Part shown: positions 1 through 9,392 of the stretch, piece by piece
Position numbering within the stretch: the first letter of the stretch is position 1
Layout of the letters: the number at the start of each line of letters is the position of its first letter
From: Cerasicoccus arenae
GTDB lineage: Bacteria > Verrucomicrobiota > Verrucomicrobiia > Opitutales > Cerasicoccaceae
Direction of reading: 5' to 3'
Length of the DNA stretch: 64,000 nt
Assembly (NCBI RefSeq): GCF_014651635.1
Contig: NZ_BMXG01000001.1
Location: 91,279 to 155,278 of the forward strand
Notes under the pieces: generated by a model
Told to the model about the DNA's origin: nothing
Databases searched by the model: none
Seen by the model: the letters and a program-made list of their open reading frames with translations, nothing else
Program-made: the position numbers and the translations under genes

Positions 1-771
1 GAGCAGCCAAACCAACCCGGCGGTCAACCCCGCCAACTCAATTTGCAAACCTTGGCCACCCAATTAATGGGCGGCCTACAGCGCCATTTTGATATGCTGG
101 CGTTTCATTTAGCCGCGCAAGACTGCGTGACTGAAGAGGCCTACCAGTCCCGCGTTACCGCGACCAAAATGATGCCTGCCCCCCCCGCTCACCAGAATTT
201 CGAGCAAATGCAGGCATACGCACTCGACCTGATGCAGCGGAACACCATCGGCGATGTGCTGAATCTCTGCGTCGCCGGTCTGAATAATTACCATATTTTT
301 CTAGCCGCCATTAAATCCCAGAAGGAACACGGTCAAAGCGCTGAAGGCCAGCAACAGGTCAACCAGACACAACAAGAGTTCCTCAAGGCCCAGATCGACG
401 CCAAGTTTAATACCCTCGAAGAAAACTACGGCATTCTCTGCGAGCTGGAAGACACCATCATCTCGCTCGGTTTCGCAATCCAGGCAATGATGCAACACCA
501 AGGCCTCGTCCAGCCCGCCCATCTTGATGACCAGGGCGAGCTCGCCTTCGACCTCAAATGTGTGGAACTCATCAACGAGCCCGCCTCCGGCGAACCAGCC
601 CAAGGGCGCCTCGTCGACGAGCGCAAAGTCCTCCGCGAAGGCGACAAGGTTTACTTCACCAAGCATGAACTCCAGCTTTTGCTACTGACCGCAGGCTCGT
701 TCCTCGACCAGCTTTACAAAGCTGTGGGCCGCTACGCACAGGAAAACAGCCAAGGCCAGCAAGGTGCCTAA
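1..771 (+). CDS. Hypothetical protein, 5' end outside window
   Basis: The frame is open from base 1 (no stop before residue 1), so the gene starts upstream and only its last 256 codons are visible. The part seen is Gln- and Glu-rich, soluble and largely alpha-helical by composition, with no signal peptide or membrane segment in the visible portion and no motif I recognise. A TTG at 43 could be taken as a start, but the open frame upstream of it makes a longer protein more likely. An eight-C run at 179-186 is read in frame as Ala-Pro-Pro. The gene ends 163 bp before rplM, which has its own promoter, so the two are probably separate units. Function unknown. Confidence 0.7.
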   Translation, partial: EQPNQPGGQPRQLNLQTLATQLMGGLQRHFDMLAFHLAAQDCVTEEAYQSRVTATKMMPAPPAHQNFEQMQAYALDLMQRNTIGDVLNLCVAGLNNYHIFLAAIKSQKEHGQSAEGQQQVNQTQQEFLKAQIDAKFNTLEENYGILCELEDTIISLGFAIQAMMQHQGLVQPAHLDDQGELAFDLKCVELINEPASGEPAQGRLVDERKVLREGDKVYFTKHELQLLLLTAGSFLDQLYKAVGRYAQENSQGQQGA

Positions 772-885
772 CCTTGAGACCCAACAATTTTTGAATTCTC
801 TGCCAAATATCCGCAATGGCTGTGACAGCGGAATCTCTTGCCGCCTTTCGGTGAGAGAATACTCATAATTCTGATGGAAAAGGGG

Positions 886-913
886 TTGACAGAGGGGCCT
901 GTTAGCCTACTTT
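886..913 (+). promoter_or_regulatory. Sigma-70-type promoter of rplM-rpsI
   Basis: A perfect TTGACA (-35, 886-891) is followed after 16 bp by TACTTT (908-913), four of six matches to the -10 consensus. It lies 21 bp before the rplM start, so the leader would be very short. No other good promoter is visible between the two genes. Confidence 0.55.
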
Positions 914-934
914 CTCCGCTTTTCCCTATTTTCG

Positions 935-1360
935 ATGAAGACAACTCTAGCAAAAATTGACGCCGACAAGAAGTGGGTGCTCGTAGACGCCGAGGGCAAA
1001 GTCCTGGGCCGACTCGCTGTGGAAATTGCGAATATCATTCGCGGTCGCCACAAGCCACTTTACACGCCGCACCTGGACACGGGCGACTACGTCGTGGTCA
1101 TTAACGCCGAAAAGGTCGTCGTAACTGGCAAGAAGGAACAGGACAAACAATATATGTTCCACACCGGTTGGGTCGGTAATGAATACCGCCGCAATGTCGC
1201 ACACTTCCGTGAAAAGAAGCCTGCATTTTTGATCGAGAACGCCGTCAAGGGTATGCTCCCACGCAACAAGCTCGCTCGCCACATGATGAGCAAGCTAAAG
1301 GTTTACGCTGGCACAGAGCATCCTCACGAAGCACAAAACCCGCAACCGCTCAGCAAATAA
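935..1360 (+). CDS. rplM: 50S ribosomal protein L13
   Basis: L13 of the large ribosomal subunit, 141 residues, the usual bacterial length. The conserved core is visible: WVLVDAEGKVLGRLA near the N-terminus, the HTGDYVVVINAEKV-like stretch (here HLDTGDYVVVINAEKVVV), and the late segment GMLPRNKLARHMMSKLKVY, followed by a tail with the typical GTEHPHEAQNP motif. It is followed 14 bp later by rpsI, the standard L13-S9 operon. A TTGACA/TACTTT promoter lies just upstream. The bases before the ATG (pyrimidine-rich) contain no Shine-Dalgarno sequence. Identification is secure. Confidence 0.97.
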   Translation: MKTTLAKIDADKKWVLVDAEGKVLGRLAVEIANIIRGRHKPLYTPHLDTGDYVVVINAEKVVVTGKKEQDKQYMFHTGWVGNEYRRNVAHFREKKPAFLIENAVKGMLPRNKLARHMMSKLKVYAGTEHPHEAQNPQPLSK

Positions 1361-1374
1361 TTTAGTTACCTCTC

Positions 1375-1776
1375 ATGACCGAAACGCAAACCGTTTTTAC
1401 CGCTGTTGGCCGTCGCAAGACCTCCTCTGCACGTGTGCGCCTGATTCAAGGTGGCACCGGCAAGTTCACCATCAATGGTCGCACCTTTGAGGACTATTGC
1501 TTCTCTGAATCGATGCAGCGTGGCGTTGCCCGCCCACTCGATATTACCGAGAGCAAGACCGATTTCGACGTGGTAATCCTCGTCGAAGGTGGTGGCCCAA
1601 CCGGCCAGACCGGTGCTATGGCACACGGCATTGCCCGCGCTCTCCAGAAATTCAATCCGGAGCTGCGTCCTGTCCTCAAGAAAGCCGGCCTTATTCGACG
1701 TGATCCTCGCATGAAGGAACGTAAGAAGTCTGGTCAGCCCGGCGCACGCAAGCGTTTCCAGTTCTCCAAGCGCTAA
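1375..1776 (+). CDS. rpsI: 30S ribosomal protein S9
   Basis: S9 of the small subunit, 133 residues. The family hallmarks are present: VGRRKTSSARVRL near the start, the GGGPTGQTGAMAHGIARAL block in the middle, RDPRMKERKK, and the basic C-terminal tail ending FQFSKR, which reaches the P-site tRNA in known ribosomes. It is co-transcribed with rplM (14-bp gap) and followed by a rho-independent terminator. No Shine-Dalgarno sequence is seen before the ATG. Confidence 0.97.
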   Translation: MTETQTVFTAVGRRKTSSARVRLIQGGTGKFTINGRTFEDYCFSESMQRGVARPLDITESKTDFDVVILVEGGGPTGQTGAMAHGIARALQKFNPELRPVLKKAGLIRRDPRMKERKKSGQPGARKRFQFSKR

Positions 1777-1804
1777 GCAACACGCGAAGGTTCTTCACTT
1801 TTCG

Positions 1805-1838
1805 AACCCTTCTGTGGCCGTTGCCTAGGAGGGTTTTT
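1805..1838 (+). terminator. Rho-independent terminator after rpsI
   Basis: An AACCCTTC arm (1805-1812) pairs with GGAGGGTT (1828-1835), eight pairs with one G-T, followed by a run of T. It closes the rplM-rpsI unit and separates it from argC. Confidence 0.65.
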
Positions 1839-1882
1839 GCATTTTTACTATTAACGTCACGCAAATTTTTTCTTTTCCCGCC

Positions 1883-2920
1883 ATGAAACCAGTCAATGTA
1901 GGCATTGTCGGTGCCGCCGGATACTCCGGCGAAGAACTGGTGCGGCTCATTGCCGGCCATCCACATACGAACCTGACTGCAGTGACCTCTCGGTCGCTTG
2001 CGGGCCAGCCCGTGGTGGATGTCATGCCTCGTTTCCGGGGATTATTGCCAGCCGATTTCACTTTTACCACATCTGACTCACAGGCCCTAGCGGAGCGGAG
2101 TGATATCGATGTTTTCTTCTTGGCCCTCCCCCATGGCGTTGCCGCCGAATACGCCGAGGCGCTTGTCGCAGCGGGTAAGAAGGTCCTCGATCTCTCGGCA
2201 GACTTCCGGCTTAGCTCTACGGAAACCTATTCGGAGTACTACGGACAGCCCCATCCTGCGCCCGATCTTTTGAGTCAAGCCGCCTATGTGATCCCCGAAA
2301 TCACAGCAGCTGATTGGCAGAACGCGAAGATGATTGCCTGCCCAGGTTGCTACCCGACCAGCGTCATCACCCCCCTCGCCCCCCTTCTCAAGGCCGGTTT
2401 GGTGGATTCCAACGGCATCATAGTCAATGCAATGAGCGGTGTCAGCGGCGCTGGCAAAAAACTCGCTGAAGACTATCTTTACTGTGAGCGCAATGAGTCT
2501 GCGAAGGCTTATGGCGTGCCAAAGCATCGGCATTTGTCTGAGATCGAGGAGCAACTCAGCAATGCTGCTAGCAAACCGGTAATTATCCAGTTCACTCCAC
2601 ACCTGGTGCCAATGAAGCGGGGTATCGCAACGACCATCGTCGCCAAGGCCAAGCAAACCGGAGTCGATGCCATTTACTCGGCATGGCAAGACGCATACGG
2701 GCAACGGCCATTTGTTGGGATACTACCCAGTGGTAAAACGCCTGACACTGCACACGTCACTGGCACCAACCGGATCGATTTTTCCGCTGCCTACGATCAA
2801 CGGACTGGCAATGTCATCATCACCAGCGCCGAGGACAATCTCCTCAAAGGTGCCAGTGGCCAAGCGGTCCAAATCATGAATCTTTGGCTCGGTTTCCCTG
2901 AAACCACCGGCCTCTTGTAA
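1883..2920 (+). CDS. argC: N-acetyl-gamma-glutamyl-phosphate reductase
   Basis: Cytoplasmic NADPH-dependent enzyme of arginine synthesis that reduces N-acetylglutamyl phosphate to the semialdehyde. 345 residues, normal for the long ArgC type. The N-terminal Rossmann motif VGIVGAAGYSGEEL (from residue 6) is the classic ArgC signature. The active-site segment IACPGCYPTS puts the catalytic cysteine at about residue 156. It heads a tight five-gene block argC-J-B-D-F, each gap 2-12 bp. A weak TTGCCT/TTTACT promoter candidate overlaps the preceding terminator. No Shine-Dalgarno sequence and no obvious ArgR box were seen. Confidence 0.97.
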   Translation: MKPVNVGIVGAAGYSGEELVRLIAGHPHTNLTAVTSRSLAGQPVVDVMPRFRGLLPADFTFTTSDSQALAERSDIDVFFLALPHGVAAEYAEALVAAGKKVLDLSADFRLSSTETYSEYYGQPHPAPDLLSQAAYVIPEITAADWQNAKMIACPGCYPTSVITPLAPLLKAGLVDSNGIIVNAMSGVSGAGKKLAEDYLYCERNESAKAYGVPKHRHLSEIEEQLSNAASKPVIIQFTPHLVPMKRGIATTIVAKAKQTGVDAIYSAWQDAYGQRPFVGILPSGKTPDTAHVTGTNRIDFSAAYDQRTGNVIITSAEDNLLKGASGQAVQIMNLWLGFPETTGLL

Positions 2921-2926
2921 CAAGCC

Positions 2927-4156
2927 ATGAGCGACGCTATCCAGGTAAATGATCCTTCTCCCGGTCTCGGCGACGTGCCGGGATTTCTTACTGCGGGCAC
3001 CGCATGCGATGTCCGTAACACAGGCAAGGAGCGCCTCGACCTCGCGCTCGTTTACTCGCCCACCGCATGCACCGCTGCGGGCGTCTTTACGACCAACGAC
3101 GTTAAAGCCGCGCCGGTACTCGTCGACCAAGAGGTCCTTGCAAGCGGGAAACCCATCCATGGTTTTGTCGTCAATAGCGGCAACGCCAACGCCTGCACTG
3201 GCACTCAGGGCATGGCTGATGCACGGGAAATGCTCACCCTTTCTGAGCAAGCGGCAGGTGCCCCAAGTGGCTCATTTTTCGTTTGCTCAACAGGCCGAAT
3301 TGGCCGGGTCATGCCCATGGCAAACCTTCGTAAGGGTATTGCCAATGCGGGTTCAGCGCTGGATAGCTCGACCACACAAAGCGACAAGGCGGCCAACGCG
3401 ATCCTCACCTCCGACACGAAACCCAAGACTGTTACGACACGCTTTGTTTGGCAAAGCAAGACCATCACAGTTTCCGGTATGGGCAAAGGTGCAGGCATGA
3501 TTGAGCCCAACATGGCCACCATGCTTGCCTTCATTGCGACCAATGCATCCGTGGCCCAGCCCCTGCTGCAGCAGGTGCTTATCGCTGCAAATGCTCGTTC
3601 CTTTAACGGCATTACGGTGGACGGCGACATGAGCACCAACGACACTGTTCTGCTCCTCGCCAACGGCATGAGCGGCATCGAAGTAGCCAGCGAAAACGCC
3701 GAACTTCTCTCACTTTTCCAAGAAGCCGTTGACATCGTGTGCCGGAAGCTGGCAGAGAAAATTGTCGGCGACGGCGAGCGGGTTACCAAATTTGTCCGGC
3801 TCTTCATCAAAGGAGCGCCAACACCGACTGCTGCCGAAAAAGTCGCCCGGGCAATCGGCAATTCCCTGCTTGTTAAAACCTCGTGGTTTGGCAGTGACCC
3901 CAATTGGGGCCGGCTAATGGACGCAGCTGGCTATGCGCGAATCGGTCTGATTGAAGAAAAAATCGATCTATTCTACAACGATGTGCCAGCACTGCTGCAA
4001 GGAATGCCGCAAGATGCCAACCTTGCTCAGTGGAAGTCGATCGTCACACAGAAAGAATTTTCCATCACGCTCAATCTCAACCTTGGCGAGGCTGGCTTCG
4101 ACCTGCTTGCAACCGATCTTTCGACCGGTTACGTCGACTTTAATAAATCAGAATAA
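2927..4156 (+). CDS. argJ: Bifunctional glutamate N-acetyltransferase/ornithine acetyltransferase
   Basis: ArgJ moves the acetyl group from N-acetylornithine to glutamate, making the pathway cyclic; many members can also use acetyl-CoA. 409 residues. The self-cleavage site is in [14 protein letters not shown]: the precursor would be cut between Ala197 and Thr198, and Thr198 becomes the N-terminal nucleophile of the beta chain. [11 protein letters not shown] and the late [14 protein letters not shown] segment are also family hallmarks. No argA or argE is in the block, which fits recycling of acetyl groups by ArgJ. It begins 6 bp after argC, inside the arg operon. Whether it is mono- or bifunctional cannot be read from sequence. 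Confidence 0.96.
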   Translation: MSDAIQVNDPSPGLGDVPGFLTAGTACDVRNTGKERLDLALVYSPTACTAAGVFTTNDVKAAPVLVDQEVLASGKPIHGFVVNSGNANACTGTQGMADAREMLTLSEQAAGAPSGSFFVCSTGRIGRVMPMANLRKGIANAGSALDSSTTQSDKAANAILTSDTKPKTVTTRFVWQSKTITVSGMGKGAGMIEPNMATMLAFIATNASVAQPLLQQVLIAANARSFNGITVDGDMSTNDTVLLLANGMSGIEVASENAELLSLFQEAVDIVCRKLAEKIVGDGERVTKFVRLFIKGAPTPTAAEKVARAIGNSLLVKTSWFGSDPNWGRLMDAAGYARIGLIEEKIDLFYNDVPALLQGMPQDANLAQWKSIVTQKEFSITLNLNLGEAGFDLLATDLSTGYVDFNKSE

Positions 4157-4164
4157 ACCACACC

Positions 4165-5082
4165 ATGTCAGCTGACACTGCGAATTCCCCCGCCGTTCTC
4201 GACGGCATTGACATCACCACCAAGGCAAAAGTCCTGCTGGAAGCCCTGCCCTATATCCAGCGCTTCCGCGGCTCCATCTTTGTGGTGAAGTATGGTGGTA
4301 GTTTCATGGACGACCCCGATCCCGAAGTGCGGACTCGGGTAGCGACAGACATTGTTTTTCTCGCTTCAGTCGGCATCAAAGTTGTGGTCGTGCATGGCGG
4401 CGGCAAAGCGATCTCACGCGGAATGGAAGAAGCTGGCCTCAAACCGGTTTTCACCAATGGCCTGCGGGTAACGGATGAAGCTGCGATCAAGATCGTCGAA
4501 AAAACGCTCAATGGTCAGATTAATCTGGATATCTGCGAGCTCATTCAACAAAAGCACGGTCGCCCGCTCGGCATTCCCGGCAATAATGTTTTCCTCTGCG
4601 AAAAACAGCGCTCTTACGATAACGAAGGCAACGAACTCGATCTAGGCTTTGTCGGCTCTATTAAATTCGTTAAGGCCAAGCTGATCAAGAAAGCGCTCAC
4701 TGATGGTTATACGCCCATCATCTCCCCCGTCGCGCTCGACGACAACGATCAAGCACACAACACCAATGCCGATATCGCAGCAGCAGCGGTTGCCTCTGCT
4801 CTACGCGCACGTAGACTCGTTTATCTCTCCGACGTGCCTGGTCTGCTGAGTAACCCCAGCGATCCGAGCTCGCTCATTTCTACCCTTCGCGTCGACGAAG
4901 TTGCGCCGTTGAAAGCCAATGGAGTCATTGGAAAAGGCATGATTCCTAAGGTAGACAGCGCTGTTCATGCCCTCAATAACGGCGTGCATCGCGTCCACTT
5001 TGTCGATGGACGCGAACCACACAGCATCCTGCTAGAAATCTTCACCGACCGGGGCATTGGCACGGAAATCGTCAATCGCTAA
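4165..5082 (+). CDS. argB: Acetylglutamate kinase
   Basis: Phosphorylates N-acetylglutamate, second step of arginine synthesis; in arginine-cyclic organisms it is usually the point of feedback inhibition. 305 residues, amino-acid kinase fold. The sequence shows the N-terminal KYGGSFMDD, the substrate loop [10 protein letters not shown], the middle [12 protein letters not shown] block and the late [13 protein letters not shown] nucleotide-binding segment. The N-terminal extension of about 25 residues (helix with [15 protein letters not shown]) matches the type found in arginine-sensitive hexameric enzymes. It lies 8 bp after argJ. Confidence 0.97.
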   Translation: MSADTANSPAVLDGIDITTKAKVLLEALPYIQRFRGSIFVVKYGGSFMDDPDPEVRTRVATDIVFLASVGIKVVVVHGGGKAISRGMEEAGLKPVFTNGLRVTDEAAIKIVEKTLNGQINLDICELIQQKHGRPLGIPGNNVFLCEKQRSYDNEGNELDLGFVGSIKFVKAKLIKKALTDGYTPIISPVALDDNDQAHNTNADIAAAAVASALRARRLVYLSDVPGLLSNPSDPSSLISTLRVDEVAPLKANGVIGKGMIPKVDSAVHALNNGVHRVHFVDGREPHSILLEIFTDRGIGTEIVNR

Positions 5083-5094
5083 TTTCACTTCGTC

Positions 5095-6291
5095 ATGGCT
5101 ACGACCACCTCACTTTACGAACAATATGTTTTAGGGAACTACGGCCCGCCCAGTTGCACTCTCGTGCGGGGCGAGGGTGTGCATGTCTATGATGATTCCA
5201 ATCGCCGCCTTCTGGATTTCGGTTCAGGCATTGCGGTAACTGCGATCGGGCACTGCCATCCCCATTGGGTGGATGCACTGCAAAAGCAAACCGCACAACT
5301 CGGCCACATCAGTAACCTTTACGCTCATGAGTCCCAGGGCCGCCTCGCTGAGAAATTAGTGAAAATAGCTGGGCCTGGCCGCGCATTTTTCTGCAACAGC
5401 GGTGCCGAAGCCAACGAAGCACTGCTAAAGCTTGCCCGCTTGCACGGACGGAAATTATCCGACGGTCAGGAAGGGGTGCGCTATAAAGTCATCACTGCGG
5501 AGAACGCCTTCCATGGGCGGACATTCGGCGGCATGGCGGCCACACCTCAAGAGAAGATCCAAGGCGGATTCCGCCCGATGCTTGAGGGCTTCTCCCACGG
5601 CAAGCTCAACGATCTGAACAGCTTTGCCAGTAAGATAGACGCACAGACCGCCGCTATCATGGTCGAAACGATTCAAGGCGAAGGAGGCATTAACTCATGC
5701 ACCAGCGAGTTCCTCCAAGGCCTGCGTAAACTCTGTGACGAGCACAATTTGCTTCTGCTGATTGACGAAGTCCAATGTGGCATCGGACGGACAGGCCAGT
5801 TTTTTGCTTATGAAGAATCTGGTATTAAGCCGGACGCCATTGGCATGGCCAAAGGCCTCGCTGGTGGATTCCCCATTGGTGCGGTTTGGATTGCCGAAGA
5901 GCACGCGGGGCTCTTTACACCAGGCTCGCACGGGACTACGTTTGGCGGTGGCCCACTCGCCTGCACGGCAGCTCTGGCGACACTGGATGTCATCGAACAC
6001 GAAGACTTGCTGAGCAATGTGCAGCAAAACTCCGCTCCTTGGATTGCTCGCCTGCAAACCTTGATCCGCTCCTACCCCAACCTCGTGGATGAAGTCCGGG
6101 GCCGCGGATATATGGTTGGTCTTGTTCTGAAAACCGATCCACGGCCAATCGTCACGCTGCTGCGCGACGCTGGGCTCGTCACCATTCCTGCTGGCGGCAA
6201 TGTCATCCGCTTGCTACCGCCTCTCATCGCGACTGAAGAAGACCTACAGACCGCGACCGATATTCTCTTCAAAGTCCTGTCCGGAATATAA
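5095..6291 (+). CDS. argD: Acetylornithine aminotransferase
   Basis: PLP-dependent class III aminotransferase that converts N-acetylglutamate semialdehyde to N-acetylornithine. 398 residues. Diagnostic segments are FCNSGAEANEALLKLAR for the cofactor phosphate, the AFHGRTFGGMAAT block, the cofactor-binding LLIDEVQCGIGRTG with its aspartate, and the Schiff-base lysine in DAIGMAKGLAGGFPIGA. The C-terminal VIRLLPPLI is also typical. It may additionally serve in lysine synthesis, as ArgD often does; this is not decidable here. Placed 12 bp after argB and 2 bp before argF. Confidence 0.96.
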   Translation: MATTTSLYEQYVLGNYGPPSCTLVRGEGVHVYDDSNRRLLDFGSGIAVTAIGHCHPHWVDALQKQTAQLGHISNLYAHESQGRLAEKLVKIAGPGRAFFCNSGAEANEALLKLARLHGRKLSDGQEGVRYKVITAENAFHGRTFGGMAATPQEKIQGGFRPMLEGFSHGKLNDLNSFASKIDAQTAAIMVETIQGEGGINSCTSEFLQGLRKLCDEHNLLLLIDEVQCGIGRTGQFFAYEESGIKPDAIGMAKGLAGGFPIGAVWIAEEHAGLFTPGSHGTTFGGGPLACTAALATLDVIEHEDLLSNVQQNSAPWIARLQTLIRSYPNLVDEVRGRGYMVGLVLKTDPRPIVTLLRDAGLVTIPAGGNVIRLLPPLIATEEDLQTATDILFKVLSGI

Positions 6292-6293
6292 TC

Positions 6294-7226
6294 ATGAAGC
6301 ATCTGCTGAAAGTTACCGACCTGTCCATCGATGAAATCGGCGAAGTGTTCCGGTTGGCTGCTGCCTACAAACGTAATCGCGCCGTCACCCCCAAAACACT
6401 CGAGGGGCAGAGCTGGGGCATGATTTTCTACAAGAACAGTACGCGGACAAGGGTTTCATTTGAAGTCGGCCTACACGAACTCGGTGCCCACCCTCTGGTG
6501 CTCAGCTCAAGCAATACCCAGCTATCACGTGGAGAAAGTGTGGCCGACACCGCTCGAGTGCTCTCACGCTATGTACACGGTCTAGTCATTCGCTGCTATG
6601 ACCACTCGATTCTCGAAGAATTTGCGTCAGCTGGGAACATCCCGATCATCAACGCCCTCTCCGATTTCACTCATCCTTGTCAAATTTTGGCGGATCTGTT
6701 TTCCATGGCGGAAAAATGGACAGAAGGTGACGATTTCCTCGCCGCGCTGGCAGGCCGCAAAGTTGCATTCTTAGGCGACACCAATTGCAACATGGCTAAT
6801 TCCTGGCTACTTGCAGGGGCACACCTTGGGGTAAACGTCGCTCTAGGTGGCCCTGAAAGCCTAGCTCCCGGCACCGAAGTCCGCTCCGTGCTCGCCGCAA
6901 TGGGCAAATCGGTGGACGGACATTATTTTACGGATCCACACATTGCTGCGCAGAACGCAGATGTCGTTTACACCGATGTCTGGGTCAGCATGGGTGCCGA
7001 AGCCGAACAGGAAGCACGCCTACAGTCACTGGCACCCTATCAAGTCAATGCGAGTGTAATGGCGGACGCTAAGCCGGATGCCCACTTTATGCACTGTCTA
7101 CCCGCGCATTTGGGCGAAGAAGTCTCTGCTGACGTATATGAAGGAGCGCAGTCGATCGTTTTTGATCAGGCTGAAAACCGGCTTCATGTGCAAAAAGCGA
7201 TTCTCTCGCTGCTAGCTGGCAAATAG
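6294..7226 (+). CDS. argF: Ornithine carbamoyltransferase
   Basis: Joins ornithine and carbamoyl phosphate to give citrulline. 310 residues. The carbamoyl-phosphate loop STRTR is at residues 49-53, the ornithine/carbamoyl site HPCQILADL follows at about residue 123, and the C-terminal HCLPAHLGEEV carries the catalytic cysteine. HCLPAH together with the neighbouring genes separates it from aspartate and acetylornithine carbamoyltransferases. Last gene of the arg block, followed by a terminator. argG and argH are not in the window. Confidence 0.96.
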   Translation: MKHLLKVTDLSIDEIGEVFRLAAAYKRNRAVTPKTLEGQSWGMIFYKNSTRTRVSFEVGLHELGAHPLVLSSSNTQLSRGESVADTARVLSRYVHGLVIRCYDHSILEEFASAGNIPIINALSDFTHPCQILADLFSMAEKWTEGDDFLAALAGRKVAFLGDTNCNMANSWLLAGAHLGVNVALGGPESLAPGTEVRSVLAAMGKSVDGHYFTDPHIAAQNADVVYTDVWVSMGAEAEQEARLQSLAPYQVNASVMADAKPDAHFMHCLPAHLGEEVSADVYEGAQSIVFDQAENRLHVQKAILSLLAGK

Positions 7227-7239
7227 CCTAATTCAACAT

Positions 7240-7262
7240 GAGATGCATTTGCATCTCTTTTT
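7240..7262 (+). terminator. Rho-independent terminator of the arg operon
   Basis: A perfect eight-bp palindromic stem GAGATGCA/TGCATCTC (7240-7257) runs straight into five T. A second small hairpin, CAAGAC/GTCTTG (7263-7277), fills the space up to the 3' end of the tRNA gene on the other strand. Confidence 0.7.
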
Positions 7263-7278
7263 CAAGACTTTGTCTTGA

Positions 7279-7352
7279 TGGCAGGCCCACAGGGACTCGA
7301 ACCCCAACTAAAGGTACCAAAAACCTCTGTGCTACCATTACACCATGGGCCT
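7279..7352 (-). tRNA. tRNA-Gln (anticodon TTG)
   Basis: Read on the minus strand, the acceptor arm AGGCCCA pairs with TGGGCCT, followed by the discriminator G and an encoded CCA end. The D arm contains AATGGTAG, the anticodon stem is GAGGT/ACCTT around a seven-base loop TTTTGGT giving anticodon TTG (reads CAA and, by wobble, CAG), and the T arm has GGTTCGAGTCC. 74 nt including CCA. It is transcribed towards the arg operon; the only two genes-ends share a short gap filled by hairpins. Confidence 0.95.
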
Positions 7353-7412
7353 ACGTAAGCGGTGTAAGTTACAACTGATCCTATTCTCGTCAAGCTCCGA
7401 ACTGAGGATTTT

Positions 7413-8168
7413 TTAAAAAATCAGGCGAATGCCCGCAAACACAATAACCGCCCAGACCAGCCACTCGAACTGCCTTTGAGGGATGTATTTGACAATGCGC
7501 GGAGCGATCAAGCAGGCCACTGCCGCCACTGCCCCCAGTAACAGGCTGACCCTGATCGACGTTACGTTCACGTTGCCCAACTGCGCCTGAAGCGGAATTT
7601 TGAAGAAATTAATGAGGAAAAACAACCACGCCGAAGTCCCAATGAAGGCAAATTTGGGCAGGCGCACAGCCATTAAATAAAAAGCCGCCACCGGGCCAGC
7701 CGCATTAGCAAGCATCGTCGCCAGCCCCCCCCCTACTCCGGTAGTCCAGATAAACCATTTGGTGTGCGGCACTGAGTCCTCCCCTTCGTGGTTTCGCATC
7801 ATCCATTTACGGCCAAAATGCAGCCCTGTCATCAACAGCAGCAGGAAGCCCATCACGATTCGGAATTCGTTTGCGGGTATGATGTGGAATAGCTGCCAAC
7901 CCAGCAATACGCCAACCGCCATCGGTGGAAAAAGCCGCCAAACATGCCCCCAGTCAGCGTTGCGCCGATAAATGATAATCGCGACGGTATCGCCGCAGAG
8001 CAAAACCGGCAGGAGATAACCCACAGATTCCTTGGCACCAAATACTTCCGCAAATATCCAAATACTGACATTGCCTGCGCCTGGAAGCCCGCCTTTGGCC
8101 AAGCCAATCATCGCCGCCCCAAGAGCTGCAAACAACCAATCACCCATGCTGATGCCCAGAAATTCCAT
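7413..8168 (-). CDS. TSUP (TauE/SafE) family membrane permease
   Basis: 251-residue inner-membrane protein with about seven to eight hydrophobic segments. The family pattern is clear: an N-terminal half with GAAMIGLAKGGLPGAGN and a second half with GVGGGLATMLANAAGP, the inverted repeat typical of TauE/SafE sulfite or organosulfonate exporters. The substrate cannot be told. The start ATG overlaps the recF stop codon by one base (TAATG), so the two are probably translationally coupled. A nine-C run (7725-7733) encodes the glycines of the second repeat in frame. Confidence 0.88.
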   Translation of the reverse strand: MEFLGISMGDWLFAALGAAMIGLAKGGLPGAGNVSIWIFAEVFGAKESVGYLLPVLLCGDTVAIIIYRRNADWGHVWRLFPPMAVGVLLGWQLFHIIPANEFRIVMGFLLLLMTGLHFGRKWMMRNHEGEDSVPHTKWFIWTTGVGGGLATMLANAAGPVAAFYLMAVRLPKFAFIGTSAWLFFLINFFKIPLQAQLGNVNVTSIRVSLLLGAVAAVACLIAPRIVKYIPQRQFEWLVWAVIVFAGIRLIF

Positions 8169-9256
8169 TACCGTACCGCTGCTGCTTCGTCTTCGAAAAT
8201 GCCGTCTTTGACGTAAATCACCTTCCAGCTTCGCGCATCGCCAATTGGCGGCTCAGTGCCCGTGGCGATAACCTGCAAATCTGGGCCAACTGCGCGCCAA
8301 AAGCCAGCACGGCGGCTTGGATCAAGCTCTCCAAGGACATCGTCAGCCAGCACAACTGGCGCAATGCCGCTACACGCTTGGAAATACCGTAATTGAGCTA
8401 AACGAAACGCCACCACCAGCCCGCGCTGCTGTCCATCCGAGGCGAATTCACGCGCAGATTTACCTTTAAGGCGAAACGCTAAATCATCGCGATGAGGGCC
8501 ACGTTGGGTCGATCCAAGCGCTTCATCCCGCCGAGTTTGCTGCTCCAGCAAGCTCAGGAACGCATCCGCGTCCAGCGCCGTGGCATCTGCTTTGTACTGT
8601 AACTCTGGCGCTTCATTTACTTCGCACAGTTGCTGATAGCATTCGATGAGGGATGCGGAAATTCGCCCCACTCCAATCTTGCGCGCCGCGATCAATTTGA
8701 CTGCTTCAGTCGCCAAAAGGCGTTCAAAGGGGCGACGATTCGCGGTGGGCGCTCCGTCTTTCAGCAGCTTATTTCGGTCGCGAAGTGCGCGGTGGTAGCG
8801 TGAAAGCGTTGTAAAATAATCGGCGTCGGTCGCGGCCAACGTCAGGTCCAAAGCTCGGCGGCGCAGGCCCGGTGAGCCGCGTAGTAGCTGGATGTCTTCC
8901 GCCGAAAATACGACCGAAGGGAACTGGCCAATGAAATCTGCCAAACGGCTAACCGACTCCCCGTCCACCTCAATCTGCTTGGTACCGCTAGCCAAAGTCA
9001 GCGTTATTTCAGTTTCGCCGCGACGCTCGTGCTCCAAACGAAAAAAAACGCGCCCCTTCGCCTGACCTTGTCGAATCAACGGCCGAGTTTCAGTCGTGCG
9101 GAATGAGCGGACGGCAGTCACCAACCCCGCCGCCTCCAGCAAATTGCTTTTGCCCTGTCCGTTGTCACCGAGCAGGAACACACTGTCAGCGGATATATCC
9201 ACCGCTGTGAGAGCGATGTTACGAAAATTTTCAGCGTGAAGTCGGAGCAGGCGCAT
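8168..9256 (-). CDS. recF: DNA replication and repair protein RecF
   Basis: SMC-like ATPase that helps load RecA at gapped DNA with RecO and RecR. Starting at the ATG at 9256 gives 362 residues beginning MRLLRLHAENFRN, the typical RecF start; a longer frame reaching 9319 adds 21 atypical residues and was not used. Walker A is FLLGDNGQGKSNLLEA, the signature segment is GQQRGLVVAFRLAQL, and Walker B is APVVLADDVLGELDPSRR. In many bacteria recF sits beside dnaA, dnaN and gyrB; here it is instead followed by a permease. A run of eight A lies at 9041-9048. Confidence 0.95.
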   Translation of the reverse strand: MRLLRLHAENFRNIALTAVDISADSVFLLGDNGQGKSNLLEAAGLVTAVRSFRTTETRPLIRQGQAKGRVFFRLEHERRGETEITLTLASGTKQIEVDGESVSRLADFIGQFPSVVFSAEDIQLLRGSPGLRRRALDLTLAATDADYFTTLSRYHRALRDRNKLLKDGAPTANRRPFERLLATEAVKLIAARKIGVGRISASLIECYQQLCEVNEAPELQYKADATALDADAFLSLLEQQTRRDEALGSTQRGPHRDDLAFRLKGKSAREFASDGQQRGLVVAFRLAQLRYFQACSGIAPVVLADDVLGELDPSRRAGFWRAVGPDLQVIATGTEPPIGDARSWKVIYVKDGIFEDEAAAVR

Positions 9257-9392
9257 TGGTGTCAGAGAAGCAGGGTGACAGTTGAACAATCTAAAGCAAG
9301 ACGATCCAATCAATACCAACTGCCATCGATTTACTGTAATGAGGCATCGACATACTGACCTTTGAGAGTGTAATGTTCATTGATAATTACTC

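Noticed and set aside
3205-3903. Minus-strand open frame (232 codons) opposite argJ
   Set aside because: Antisense shadow; composition follows the codon bias of argJ and there are no motifs.
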